DNA from: S012-113 sp039714715
GTDB lineage: Bacteria > Bacteroidota > Bacteroidia > Cytophagales > Cyclobacteriaceae
Length of the DNA: 34,807 bases
Assembly (NCBI GenBank): GCA_039714715.1
Contig: JBDLIU010000013.1
Location: forward strand, 1 to 34,807
Reading direction: 5' to 3'
The translations under genes were made by a program, and so were the position numbers. The notes beneath the pieces were generated by a model. It had not been told where the DNA came from. It worked only from the letters and a program-made list of their open reading frames with translations, and searched no databases. Positions 14,733 to 23,937 of the stretch are shown here, in pieces. Numbering within the stretch: position 1 is the stretch's first letter; each line of letters opens with the position of its first letter.

Positions 14733-16546
14733 TAGAAAACAGGAAATATATCATACAGGGAACTATTATCCTGATTGGTCTTATTTTCCTGATCCAGCTA
14801 TTTGCGATCCAGGTAGTGGATAAAAGCTATCGTGATGCTGCCCAGGAAAATATTGTGCAGGAGGTTGTCGAATACCCATATCGTGGCTTAATCCTTGATC
14901 GTAACGGGGAAATAATTGTGCATAATGAACCCCTCTTTGACCTGATGGTAACCCCCAATCAGATCAGAAATCTTGATACTTTAATGTTATGCAATCTTTT
15001 AAATATTGATCAGCAGGATTTTAATGCACGGCTAAAAAAGGCAACAAAGTATTCAAGTGTTAAACCTTCGTTATTTTACAAGCAGATTTCTAATCTCGAA
15101 TTCTCCAGGATCCAGGGAATGCTAGATCAATTCAAAGGATTTAGCATCCAACCCAGAACTGTACGTGCTTATCAGTATCCGGTACTCGCTAATGCACTCG
15201 GCTATATTAGTGAAATCAGCAAACAAGAGCTCGCCACTGATAGCATAAATTACTACCATCAGGGTGACTACATTGGGAAAAGTGGCATAGAATCATTTTA
15301 TGAAATCTACCTGAGAGGAAAAAGGGGCAAAAAATACAAAATCAGAAATGTTCGAGGTATAGAACAAGGCCGGTTTAATAATGGGGAGTTTGACACACTT
15401 GCAATCCCTGGTATCAACCTGGTATCAACCATAGATCTTGAGCTGCAACTATATGCAGAAAAGTTAATGAAAGGCAAAGCAGGAAGTGTTATTGCTCTGG
15501 AACCTGGATCTGGTGAAATACTCACGCTTGTGTCTGCTCCTTCATACAGTCCGGGAGAACTTTCAGGAAGAAACTTTAGTGATAATTTTGAGTTGATAAG
15601 CCAGGATACCCTCAAGCCACTTTTTAACAGGCCTTTAATGGCAGCCTACAGGCCTGGTTCAATATTTAAAATAGTACAATCTTTGGTGGCCCTACAGGAA
15701 GGGGTGATCAGTCCTTATACAAAATTTAAATGCAACACTAACCTTATTGGCTGTCATAATGGAGCAGACCACCCCTTTGGCACCTCAGAGAATCTGGTTG
15801 GAGCAATCAAAAATTCATGCAATCCTTATTTCTACCAGGTAATGAGAAAAATGGTCATGCAGGGAGTAGAGGAGAGTCCTTATAAGGATTCACATATCGG
15901 GCTTGATAAATGGCACTCGTATATTGATAAATTTGGATTGGGTAGTCCTTTGGGTATTGATCTGCCCGGAGAAAAATCAGGGATGATCCCAAATTCAGCG
16001 TATTATGATAGAGCATATGGGGGAAGGCCCTGGAAATATTCTAACATATATTCACTGGCCATAGGTGAAGGAGAAAACCTTGTTGTACCATTACAAATGG
16101 TCAACTTTACGGCCACAGTAGCCAATCGGGGGCATTTTTATACACCACACCTGATAAAACAAATTGGAGATAGAGGCCCATTACCGAAATATTCAACTAA
16201 GCATGATACGGGTATTAAACCAGAATACTTTGAAATAGCTGTTGAAGCAATGGCAGAAGTAGTAAAATCTGGCACAGGGCAATACAGGGCAAAACTTCCT
16301 GATATTGAAGTGTGCGGTAAAACCGGAACAGTACAAAATGACCCGAATCCAGACCATTCAGTATTTATTGCCTTTGCACCCAGAGATAATCCTCAAATTG
16401 CGGTATCAGTATATGTTGAAAATGCCGGACAAGGTGCACGAGCTGGTGCTGCCATAGCAGGATTGATGATTGAGAAATATATCAAACGAGACAGTGCAGC
16501 ATTAAGAATGGAACCTTATGTACTAAAAGGTGAATTTATTTATTGA
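14729..16546 (+). CDS. mrdA: Penicillin-binding protein 2, elongation transpeptidase
   Basis: This 605-residue class B PBP cross-links peptidoglycan during side-wall growth with RodA and MreBCD. One N-terminal membrane helix lies at about residues 8-29, followed by the pedestal domain (YPYRGLILDRNGE at about 49-61). The transpeptidase motifs are complete: S311-I-F-K314 (preceded by YRPG), S363-C-N365 and K531-T-G533. The length is in the normal range. Nothing in the motifs suggests loss of activity. Its TGA at 16544-16546 overlaps the TTG start of rodA. Confidence 0.95.
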   Translation: MIENRKYIIQGTIILIGLIFLIQLFAIQVVDKSYRDAAQENIVQEVVEYPYRGLILDRNGEIIVHNEPLFDLMVTPNQIRNLDTLMLCNLLNIDQQDFNARLKKATKYSSVKPSLFYKQISNLEFSRIQGMLDQFKGFSIQPRTVRAYQYPVLANALGYISEISKQELATDSINYYHQGDYIGKSGIESFYEIYLRGKRGKKYKIRNVRGIEQGRFNNGEFDTLAIPGINLVSTIDLELQLYAEKLMKGKAGSVIALEPGSGEILTLVSAPSYSPGELSGRNFSDNFELISQDTLKPLFNRPLMAAYRPGSIFKIVQSLVALQEGVISPYTKFKCNTNLIGCHNGADHPFGTSENLVGAIKNSCNPYFYQVMRKMVMQGVEESPYKDSHIGLDKWHSYIDKFGLGSPLGIDLPGEKSGMIPNSAYYDRAYGGRPWKYSNIYSLAIGEGENLVVPLQMVNFTATVANRGHFYTPHLIKQIGDRGPLPKYSTKHDTGIKPEYFEIAVEAMAEVVKSGTGQYRAKLPDIEVCGKTGTVQNDPNPDHSVFIAFAPRDNPQIAVSVYVENAGQGARAGAAIAGLMIEKYIKRDSAALRMEPYVLKGEFIY

Positions 16547-17814
16547 GAAGATCAGATACCATATTAAACAGGATTGACTGGCTCATTATAGTTATCTATG
16601 GCTTGATGGTGATTCTTGGATGGCTTAATATTTATGCTTCTGAGTATGACTCGCAGAATGCTAAATCTGTTTTTGACATCTCAACAAGTGCAGGGAAACA
16701 ATTACTGTTTATTGGTTTCTCATTTCTTATTATTATTATAATCCTGGTTCTTGACGATAAACTTTTTGACACATTGGCATATCCAACATGGGGCTTTTTT
16801 ATACTCATGTTAATTTTGGTATTGTTTGTGGCCAGGGAAGTAAATGGTGCCAGATCATGGATAGAAATTGGTGCCTTCAGGTTTCAACCTGCTGAGTTTA
16901 GCAAGTTTGCTACTGCATTGGCAATAGCAAAATTCGGAAGTCGTAATAATTTCAGTATTAAAAAAATTAAAGACCTGGGATTTCTGGCACTTTTTATTGG
17001 CTTACCCATGATATTAATTGTGATTCAGGGTGATATGGGTACAGCCCTGGTGTTTTCGGTTTTCATTCTTGTGCTTTTTAGGGAAGGATTGTCAGCGTGG
17101 CCATTGGTAGCAGGATTAATTGTTGCTGTTATATCACTATTGGCATTGCTGGTTCAAAACCATTCGTACCTATGGATAGGCACTGCTTCTCTAGCAGTAA
17201 TTTTTGTTATTTTCAATCGTAAATCCATAAAGCGCATCCTGATAATCACCGGATTAGCCATTGTTGTTTCCGGCATGTTCGAAGGAGTTGATTATGCTTT
17301 TAATAGCTTCTTGAAACCCCACCAGCAAAACAGGATCCTTGTTTTACTGAATCCTAATATCGACCCATTAGGTGTAGGATGGAATGTTACACAGTCTAAA
17401 ATTGCTATCGGTTCCGGAGGGATAGCCGGCAAGGGGTATCTACATGGTACACAAACCACTTTCGATTTTGTGCCGGAACAAAGTACCGATTTCATCTTTT
17501 GCACCATTGGCGAAGAACATGGATGGATAGGAAGTTTTGTGTTAATATTCTTATTTATAACTCTATTTCTGAGAATTATATTCCTTGCTGAAAGACAGAA
17601 ATGGGCATTTGTAAGGATTTATGGCTATTCTGTTGCCAGTATTCTATTGTTCCATTTTGCAGTAAATATTGGAATGACCATTGGCTTATTCCCGGTGATA
17701 GGGATTCCTCTCCCCTTCTTTAGTTACGGAGGTTCTTCACTGCTCTCATTCAGTATCCTGTTATTTATTTTTCTGGCACTGGATGCCAATAGAATGCAAC
17801 ACCTGGAACACTAA
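16543..17814 (+). CDS. rodA: Rod shape-determining SEDS glycosyltransferase RodA
   Basis: RodA is the SEDS-family peptidoglycan polymerase paired with PBP2. The 423-residue protein has about ten membrane helices, with NGARSWIEIGAFRFQPAEFSK (about 99-119) and the C-terminal FFSYGGSSLLSF as family signatures. The start is a TTG at 16543, sharing two bases with the mrdA stop. This is supported because the family-typical N-terminus (IDWLIIVIYGLMVILGWLNIY) begins within ten codons and the next ATG would fall inside the first membrane helix. It is the last gene of the mre operon and converges with the acidic protein gene at 17827. Confidence 0.94.
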   Translation: MRRSDTILNRIDWLIIVIYGLMVILGWLNIYASEYDSQNAKSVFDISTSAGKQLLFIGFSFLIIIIILVLDDKLFDTLAYPTWGFFILMLILVLFVAREVNGARSWIEIGAFRFQPAEFSKFATALAIAKFGSRNNFSIKKIKDLGFLALFIGLPMILIVIQGDMGTALVFSVFILVLFREGLSAWPLVAGLIVAVISLLALLVQNHSYLWIGTASLAVIFVIFNRKSIKRILIITGLAIVVSGMFEGVDYAFNSFLKPHQQNRILVLLNPNIDPLGVGWNVTQSKIAIGSGGIAGKGYLHGTQTTFDFVPEQSTDFIFCTIGEEHGWIGSFVLIFLFITLFLRIIFLAERQKWAFVRIYGYSVASILLFHFAVNIGMTIGLFPVIGIPLPFFSYGGSSLLSFSILLFIFLALDANRMQHLEH

Positions 17815-17826
17815 TCAGGAAGTTAT

Positions 17827-18837
17827 TCAGCTATCAAACTTTTTATCAAGCAGCGCCATAAATTCCTTCACCTGAGGAGCATTGGCTTTCCAGATATTAT
17901 GTTTCAGGTAGTTGTTATGAATAAATGAGGTAGCCACTTCTTTCGACTCACAGGTCTCCAGGAAATCAAGCACCTTGGAGAAATCTTCCTGGCTGTCATT
18001 AAACAAATCGTTGATAAACATAAATTTCTGATTTATCGAGAGCATCGATTTCAGAGAGTTAGTCTTCTGAGAGTTTTTTAACTCATCTGCAACACTTTCA
18101 TAGCTCTCCGAAATAAAACTATCATTCAGTGTTCCTTCTGATTTTTCCTCCTCTTCCTCATCTTCATCCTCATAACTCATAGCTGCCACTTTCTCTTCAT
18201 AGGCCGGGTGAGACTCTCTGTCTGCTATTATGAAAGACTCTTCATTGAAAGGCTCAATTTCTGAGAATTGTTTTACGTAACCTTCAATATTCTCTGGAGT
18301 TGAATCTACAGTGCCCAAAGCCAAATTAAGAAGCTCTCCTGGTAATTCTAACAATCCGGGAGACTCTTTCCCCTTCTCAATCATTTTCCCCAGACACTGG
18401 CGGTTAATTTTTACAAACTTGGCTACCGACTCCATGTATGAAATACTTATACGATCCTTTCCTTCTACAAGAGACTTATAAAAAGAATAGGGCGAAATCA
18501 TAAGTAGGATGGTATCTAGAACCGCCTTTTTTAACAAAGGGCCAAAATCACTCCTGGATACAAGTATATTTTTAGAAAGAAGGTTCATTAATTTCTTAAG
18601 TTCTGCTTGCACCTCCGCATTCTCATAATCAAAGTAGGGGCTTTTCAATTTTTCTGCCTCTTCATTCCAGGATTGGAATATATTATTAATAATCAGCAAC
18701 CCCACCTGGTTAACCGGCAGCTTTAAAATATCATCGCCTGTTAATGATTCTTTGCCCTGGAATAATTCCTCACTCAGCTTATTGGAATACGATTCTACGT
18801 ATGTGTCAATTGCTTGTAAATTGAGTTTGCTCTCCAT
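17827..18837 (-). CDS. Unrecognised cytoplasmic acidic protein (336 aa)
   Basis: I do not recognise a family. The likely start is the ATG at 18837 (MESKLNLQAID); an upstream frame to 18933 adds 32 residues of basic, non-typical sequence. The protein is predicted mostly helical, with no signal peptide and no convincing membrane segment. Residues about 225-238 form an acidic low-complexity linker (YEDEDEEEEEKSEG) dividing an N-terminal helical part from a C-terminal part (INQKFMFINDLFND.QEDF, then VLDFLETC) that has the look of a conserved domain. It sits alone between rodA and tdk, read against both. A 14-base palindrome lies 17 bases upstream of the start. Confidence 0.8.
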   Translation of the reverse strand: MESKLNLQAIDTYVESYSNKLSEELFQGKESLTGDDILKLPVNQVGLLIINNIFQSWNEEAEKLKSPYFDYENAEVQAELKKLMNLLSKNILVSRSDFGPLLKKAVLDTILLMISPYSFYKSLVEGKDRISISYMESVAKFVKINRQCLGKMIEKGKESPGLLELPGELLNLALGTVDSTPENIEGYVKQFSEIEPFNEESFIIADRESHPAYEEKVAAMSYEDEDEEEEEKSEGTLNDSFISESYESVADELKNSQKTNSLKSMLSINQKFMFINDLFNDSQEDFSKVLDFLETCESKEVATSFIHNNYLKHNIWKANAPQVKEFMALLDKKFDS

Positions 18838-18853
18838 TTCTATATTTTGTTCC

Positions 18854-18867
18854 TTTGTATATACAAA
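18854..18867. promoter_or_regulatory. Perfect 14-bp palindrome TTTGTATATACAAA
   Basis: A perfect inverted repeat without spacer lies between positions -17 and -30 relative to the ATG of the acidic protein gene. It could be an operator half-site pair or an AT-rich promoter element. A single copy is seen in the window, so its role is open. Confidence 0.35.
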
Positions 18868-19087
18868 CCGACTTAAACTTTTTCGTGTTAAAGATACGCA
18901 AGCTACACGAGAAAATTTATACGAGGTTCTCACATAGTGATCCCTTGGGGGCCTCTAACAATTGAAGTAATTCTCTTTCAGAGGAAATATGCCAAAATCA
19001 GGATCAACTTTTTGAATTTTGACCTTGAAATCGTTTATAAGTCCAACGTAATATCCTATTTTTATTGCTCGTGCAGCAAAGCCAGTT

Positions 19088-19678
19088 ATGTTTATTGAAC
19101 CACAAATAGCAAATCATAAGTCAAAGAAATCAGGATGGATCGAAGTAATTTGTGGATCTATGTTTTCAGGTAAAACAGAAGAGTTAATAAGAAGGCTTAA
19201 CCGGGCTAGACTTGCTAAACAAACACTCGAAATTTTCAAACCAGCCGTTGATAAGCGTTATCATGAATCGGATGTTGTTTCGCATGATGAAAATGCCATC
19301 CGGTCTACCCCCGTGGAATTCTCTAATGATATTTTACTTCTGGCTGGAAACAGCGATGTGATTGGCGTTGATGAAGCACAATTTTTCGATGAGGACCTGC
19401 CCAAAGTATGTCAACAACTGGCAGCTCAGGGTAAAAGAGTTATTGTAGCAGGATTAGATATGGATTTTGAGGGCACCCCGTTTGGCCCTATGCCTCATTT
19501 AATGGCCATGGCAGAATTTGTCACCAAGGTTCATGCAATTTGTATGCAATGCGGAGCGTTAGCTTCTTATACTTACAGACTTTCTGATAATAAGCAAAAG
19601 GTCCTTTTGGGAGAAAAAGATGAATATGAAGCCAGATGCAGGCAATGTTTTATCGAAGGCAGAACTAATGGTTCGTAG
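19088..19678 (+). CDS. tdk: Thymidine kinase
   Basis: A 196-residue type II thymidine kinase of the salvage pathway. It has the P-loop GSMFSGKT (residues 23-30), the Walker B-like VIGVDEAQFF with the catalytic Glu, and a zinc site from two Cys pairs (CMQC and CRQC) at about residues 155-187. The nucleoside-binding lasso lies between them (YTYRLSD). The length and domain order match the bacterial tetrameric enzymes. It overlaps the start of porZ by 11 bases, so tdk, porZ and recO probably share a transcript. Confidence 0.95.
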   Translation: MFIEPQIANHKSKKSGWIEVICGSMFSGKTEELIRRLNRARLAKQTLEIFKPAVDKRYHESDVVSHDENAIRSTPVEFSNDILLLAGNSDVIGVDEAQFFDEDLPKVCQQLAAQGKRVIVAGLDMDFEGTPFGPMPHLMAMAEFVTKVHAICMQCGALASYTYRLSDNKQKVLLGEKDEYEARCRQCFIEGRTNGS

Positions 19679-21917
19679 AGGGCTTATTATTTTTATTTTT
19701 TTATTCGCAAGCATTGAGGTATTCTCTCAAAATGATATACCTGTTGGTACCTGGCGTACTCATAACTCTTATAACAGCCTGATAGCCATTACGCAGGGTA
19801 ATGATCAAGTATTTGCTGCAACTAAAAATGCCTATTTCGTTTATGATTTACGCTCTAAAGACATAACGACTGTTACCAGCATGACGGGACTAAATGATAG
19901 TGACATAACCACAATTTCATATAATCCCAATGCCAACAAACTAATAGTAGCTTACAGAAACGGGAATATCGACATTATTGATAATAATGAGATTATTGGT
20001 TTCAGATATTTAATTGATGCCAATATCGATGGCTCCAAAGAGGTTCATCACATCTATCATAATGGAAATTTAAGTTACCTGAGTACGGACTTTGGTTTAA
20101 TGATCATCGATCTGGACAAAATACTGGTAATGGACACTTACTTTGAACTTGGCCCCACTGGAGAAAAAATTACTGTCTATTCATCATGCATAAGTTCAGA
20201 CAGCCTCTATATAGCAACAGAGGCAGGTGTACTTCGAGGTAGCCTTAATGACAATCTTAAAGATTTTAACAATTGGGAACAATTTGACTTGTCAAATGGA
20301 CTTCCTGTTACTGAAACCAGGATTATTTTAAACACCCCGACTGGTTTAATTACTGCCATTGATAATTCCGGGTTGTTTGAATATGATGGTGTTTCATGGC
20401 AAAACCTTAATTTGCTTACTGATAGCCAATTCATGCATAGTAGCCAAAATGGTGCTGTTTCAGCAATTATAACAACAGAGAATATCTACACATATGAAGG
20501 TGGTGATCTTACATTGATAAATAGTACTAAGAGCAAGCTACCTATTGGAGCTGTAATAAATAATTATGGGATTTATATAGCAGACCAAAAGAATGGCCTT
20601 GAAGTAAACAATGATATGGTGAATTATACTCTATATCCTAATGGGCCTTTTAGCAGCGATATTGTGAATCTTTATTTTGGTAATAAATCAATATATGCAT
20701 TCCCCCCTGCTTATAACAGTTCATATCTTCCATTGAGAAACCATTCAGGGTTTTTCGTTTATCATGAGGGAGAATGGGAGAACTACAATGATTCAGGCCT
20801 TGAGTACACAGAGGATATTCCTGAATTCTATGACATTACGGGAGCTGTGTATTCCCAGACTGATGATGCCCTTTACCTCAGTTCCATGGGCTATGGTATA
20901 ATGAAAATGGATGGTGAAAGCTTTAGTATTTATAATGAAAATAATTCATCACTTAATAATTTAATTCCTCCTGGCCCCAACATATATATATCCGCCATTT
21001 GTGAACAAGGTGGAGAAATTACAGCGGTTAACTATTCTTCCAACGAAGCATTACATCAATATGAAATTAGCACCAATTCATGGCAAGCCATATCACCTGG
21101 GTTAGACGCTCCTGATGCCTTACAAATTCTTAAAGCTGGTGACATCTACTGGCTTAGAATAGCTGATATTAGTGGTGGCGGGTTGATGGTTGTAGATCAT
21201 GATGGAAATAATAGCCTCTTGCTAGATGATGAACCTGATACCGGCAACCTGCCGGATAAATATGTAAATGATTTAGCATTAGACCTTGAAGGGAAAATGT
21301 GGGTTGCCACTAAGAAGGGTGTAGTATACTACGCTTATGCCCAGGGTATTCTACAAGACCTTGCCCCTGATCCTGTATACCCGATTTATAAGAATAACAT
21401 TCTATTTAAGAATGAAAATATTACAGCTTTAGCCATTGATGGTGGCAACCGCATCTGGATGGCGGCCAGTTCCGGGTTATGGCTATTTGATGATGACGGC
21501 AGAACAGAAATATTGCATTTCAATACCGAAAATAGTCCTCTGCCATCCAATTATATAATTGATATAGAAATTAATCATGATACAGGTGAGGTTTTCATTA
21601 CCACAGATAATGGCCTTGTCTCTTACAGGGGAACCTCAACAATGGCAGGGAAAAAGGAAGAAGTTAAGATTTTTCCTAATCCTGTAATCATAAGCCAGCA
21701 CGATATTGTTACGATTGAAGGTTTAGCTGTTAATGTAGATGTTTGGATTACTGATGCATCCGGAAAATTAATATTTAAGACTAAAGCAAATGGTAATACA
21801 GCTGTATGGCAAGGGCTTTCAGCTACTGCAAGTATTTCATCCGGTATTTATTATGTTTTCGCTTCTGATAAAGATGGTGTCAATCAGCAAGTAGGCAAAA
21901 TAGCTATTATCGAATAG
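19668..21917 (+). CDS. porZ: PorZ-like T9SS protein: beta-propellers plus sorting-type C-terminal domain
   Basis: The chosen ATG at 19668 gives a 749-residue protein with a signal peptide (basic VRRG, hydrophobic IIFIFLFASIEVF, SQ). The mature protein contains repeated propeller blades of the two-component-regulator type (for example FAATKNAYFVYD, LYIATEAGVLRGS, MWVATKKGVVYY, IWMAASSGLWLFDDD), enough for two propeller domains. The last 80 residues (IFPNPV, then SGIYYVFAS) form a T9SS-type C-terminal domain. This layout and the length of about 750-780 match PorZ of Porphyromonas gingivalis, a surface component of the T9SS attachment complex. The conserved context, immediately before recO, supports it. 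The start overlaps tdk by 11 bases. Confidence 0.85.
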   Translation: MVRRGLIIFIFLFASIEVFSQNDIPVGTWRTHNSYNSLIAITQGNDQVFAATKNAYFVYDLRSKDITTVTSMTGLNDSDITTISYNPNANKLIVAYRNGNIDIIDNNEIIGFRYLIDANIDGSKEVHHIYHNGNLSYLSTDFGLMIIDLDKILVMDTYFELGPTGEKITVYSSCISSDSLYIATEAGVLRGSLNDNLKDFNNWEQFDLSNGLPVTETRIILNTPTGLITAIDNSGLFEYDGVSWQNLNLLTDSQFMHSSQNGAVSAIITTENIYTYEGGDLTLINSTKSKLPIGAVINNYGIYIADQKNGLEVNNDMVNYTLYPNGPFSSDIVNLYFGNKSIYAFPPAYNSSYLPLRNHSGFFVYHEGEWENYNDSGLEYTEDIPEFYDITGAVYSQTDDALYLSSMGYGIMKMDGESFSIYNENNSSLNNLIPPGPNIYISAICEQGGEITAVNYSSNEALHQYEISTNSWQAISPGLDAPDALQILKAGDIYWLRIADISGGGLMVVDHDGNNSLLLDDEPDTGNLPDKYVNDLALDLEGKMWVATKKGVVYYAYAQGILQDLAPDPVYPIYKNNILFKNENITALAIDGGNRIWMAASSGLWLFDDDGRTEILHFNTENSPLPSNYIIDIEINHDTGEVFITTDNGLVSYRGTSTMAGKKEEVKIFPNPVIISQHDIVTIEGLAVNVDVWITDASGKLIFKTKANGNTAVWQGLSATASISSGIYYVFASDKDGVNQQVGKIAIIE

Positions 21918-21918
21918 T

Positions 21919-22596
21919 ATGTTAATTACAACTAAAGGCATTGTTTTCAGGTTTGTAAAGTATAGGGAAACTTCAATAATCGCAACTATTTATACTGAAG
22001 AACTCGGATTGAATAGCTATATCATTAACGGTGTTCGATCAGCTAAATCAAATTTTAAAATCGGATATTTTGAATCCCTTAATCTTGTTGAATTAACAGC
22101 CTACCACAAACCAGACAGTAATATTGACCGGCTTAAAGAGATTAAATCGTCTTATCCATTGCAGGATATCCGGCAAAATATCTATAAATCATCTATCAGC
22201 ATGTTCCTGGCAGAAATTGTTAATAGATGCATTGTTGAGAAACATAAAAACGAACCGCTTTTTAATTTTCTATATCAAGCTATAATAGACCTTGAAAACA
22301 ATCCGCAAAACAATAGCTTTCACTTGCAGTTTTTACTGAAATTAACAACATATCTTGGGTTTGGAATACACACTCCCGAGTCATTTATTAAGAGTACGGG
22401 GAATCAAAAATATTACGATGATCCATCCATTTCAAGACTGCTACAAAAGTTGCTGCAAAGCGAATTAAGTTATACTCCTGAACTGGATTCTGACAAAAGA
22501 CAGACCATTCTAAATGATATTCTTCAATATTATCACTTGCATATCGACCTGCCTAAGCTCAAGTCGCTAAATGTTCTGCATACTATCTTTAGTTGA
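21919..22596 (+). CDS. recO: DNA repair protein RecO
   Basis: RecO acts with RecR in loading RecA at gaps. The 225-residue protein begins with an OB-fold domain (TTKGIVFRFVKYRETSIIATIYT) with GxRSAKS, followed by a helical domain containing MFLAEIVNRCI and LLKLTTYLGFGIHTP. The Cys-rich zinc ribbon of some RecO proteins is absent here, as in many Bacteroidota forms that I know. It starts one base after the porZ stop codon, implying co-transcription. Confidence 0.9.
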   Translation: MLITTKGIVFRFVKYRETSIIATIYTEELGLNSYIINGVRSAKSNFKIGYFESLNLVELTAYHKPDSNIDRLKEIKSSYPLQDIRQNIYKSSISMFLAEIVNRCIVEKHKNEPLFNFLYQAIIDLENNPQNNSFHLQFLLKLTTYLGFGIHTPESFIKSTGNQKYYDDPSISRLLQKLLQSELSYTPELDSDKRQTILNDILQYYHLHIDLPKLKSLNVLHTIFS

Positions 22597-22689
22597 TTTA
22601 AATTGAGATTTATTGAGATATTTCCTCTCATTATTAAAATTATTTAGCAACTTTATAGAACAGCCTAAATTGCTATAACCTGATAAACG

Positions 22690-23871
22690 TTGACAATAAA
22701 ACAAGTTAGATATTACATTTTCCTCAAAGATGTTCTTGTTCTAGCTGTCACTGCATTTGGTGGCCCACAGGTTCATATTGCCTTATTTATAGAGAGGTTC
22801 GTTGAAAAACGTGGTTATCTTTCAGAGCAGGAATTAATGGAACTTAATGCCTTGTGCCAGATATTACCCGGCCCAACATCAACCCAAACCATTACAGCTA
22901 TAGGTTTCAGAATTGGTGGAATACCATTGGCCTATTTAACCCTGCTGGTATGGGCATTACCAGCTGTTAGTATTATGACTGGGGTGGCCCTGGGCTTTAC
23001 ATTTCTAAAAAGCCAAAGTATATTTATCGATATGACCCACTACATCCAGCCAATGGCAGTTGGATTTATTGCATATGCAGGGTATAGGATCAGTGTAGCC
23101 GTTATTGAGTCTAAATCCGGGATTGTGGTGATGATATTATCAGCTATTCTAGCTTTCATGTATGCCTCTCCCTATCTATTTCCTTTCCTAATTATTCTGG
23201 GTGGAGTAATTACAGCACTGAAATATAAGAAGCAAAACATAGTGGAAAAGACCGAACCATTAAAAATAAAATGGGACGGATTCATATTATGGGGCGGTAT
23301 CTTAATAATTGCCGGTGCAGTGGCTACTTTTACTAATGTATTACCTTTAAAGATTTTCGAGAATTTCTATCGTAATGGCAGCCTGATTTTTGGTGGAGGA
23401 CAGGTACTTATCCCACTACTCTACGCTGAATTTGTTGAAGTGAAACACTATTTAAGCTCTTCAGAGTTTTTATCCGGATATGGATTTGCTCAGGCAGTTC
23501 CTGGACCGGTATTTTCATTCAGTGCATATGTTGGGTCCTTATCAATGAGAGAGTATGGCGTTTTAGGAAAAATTGCAGGTGGATTTATTGCATCACTTGG
23601 TATTTTTCTGCCCGGCACCTTCTTGATTTTCTTTGTTTACCGTATATGGGGTAACTTAAAACGTTATCGGATTATCAGGGCATCGCTCGAAGGAATTACA
23701 GCTGCCAGTTCAGGTATGGTTGTGGCAGCAGCGCTTTTATTATTCCAACCTTTACCATTAAATTGGTATAACCCAACCATAGTAATTGGAACATTTGCCT
23801 TGCTGCAGTTCACTAAATGGCCACCCCCCATAATTATCCTGGGAGGATTATTACTAGGAGCAATATTTTAG
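22690..23871 (+). CDS. chrA: Two-domain chromate transporter (CHR family)
   Basis: A 393-residue membrane protein with two CHR domains, the long form of the family. Half 1 carries the hallmark FGGPQVHIALFIERFVEKRG at about residues 23-42 and QILPGPTSTQT. Half 2 has FGGGQVLIPLL (about 234-244) and FAQAVPGPVFSFS. Characterised members export chromate by proton antiport; specificity cannot be proved here. The start is a TTG at 22690: an in-frame stop lies at 22684-22686 and the next ATG falls inside domain 1, so TTG is the only common start codon that keeps the whole first domain. It is not obviously in an operon and converges with ldcA. Confidence 0.92.
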   Translation: MTIKQVRYYIFLKDVLVLAVTAFGGPQVHIALFIERFVEKRGYLSEQELMELNALCQILPGPTSTQTITAIGFRIGGIPLAYLTLLVWALPAVSIMTGVALGFTFLKSQSIFIDMTHYIQPMAVGFIAYAGYRISVAVIESKSGIVVMILSAILAFMYASPYLFPFLIILGGVITALKYKKQNIVEKTEPLKIKWDGFILWGGILIIAGAVATFTNVLPLKIFENFYRNGSLIFGGGQVLIPLLYAEFVEVKHYLSSSEFLSGYGFAQAVPGPVFSFSAYVGSLSMREYGVLGKIAGGFIASLGIFLPGTFLIFFVYRIWGNLKRYRIIRASLEGITAASSGMVVAAALLLFQPLPLNWYNPTIVIGTFALLQFTKWPPPIIILGGLLLGAIF

Positions 23872-23874
23872 AAA

Positions 23875-23937
23875 TATGCATTAGGATCCTATAACAAATC
23901 TCTAGTGCATAATTCGGATTTAGTCAAGATTTGTTAT
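23875..23937. terminator. Candidate bidirectional terminator with overlapping inverted repeats
   Basis: Between the convergent chrA and ldcA, ATAACAAATCT (23891-23901) is mirrored exactly by AGATTTGTTAT (23927-23937) with a 25-base loop. A second pair, TATGCA (23875-23880) and TGCATA (23906-23911), overlaps the first, so the two hairpins exclude each other. There is no strong U-tract, so this is a weaker call than the ompH terminator. Confidence 0.4.
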
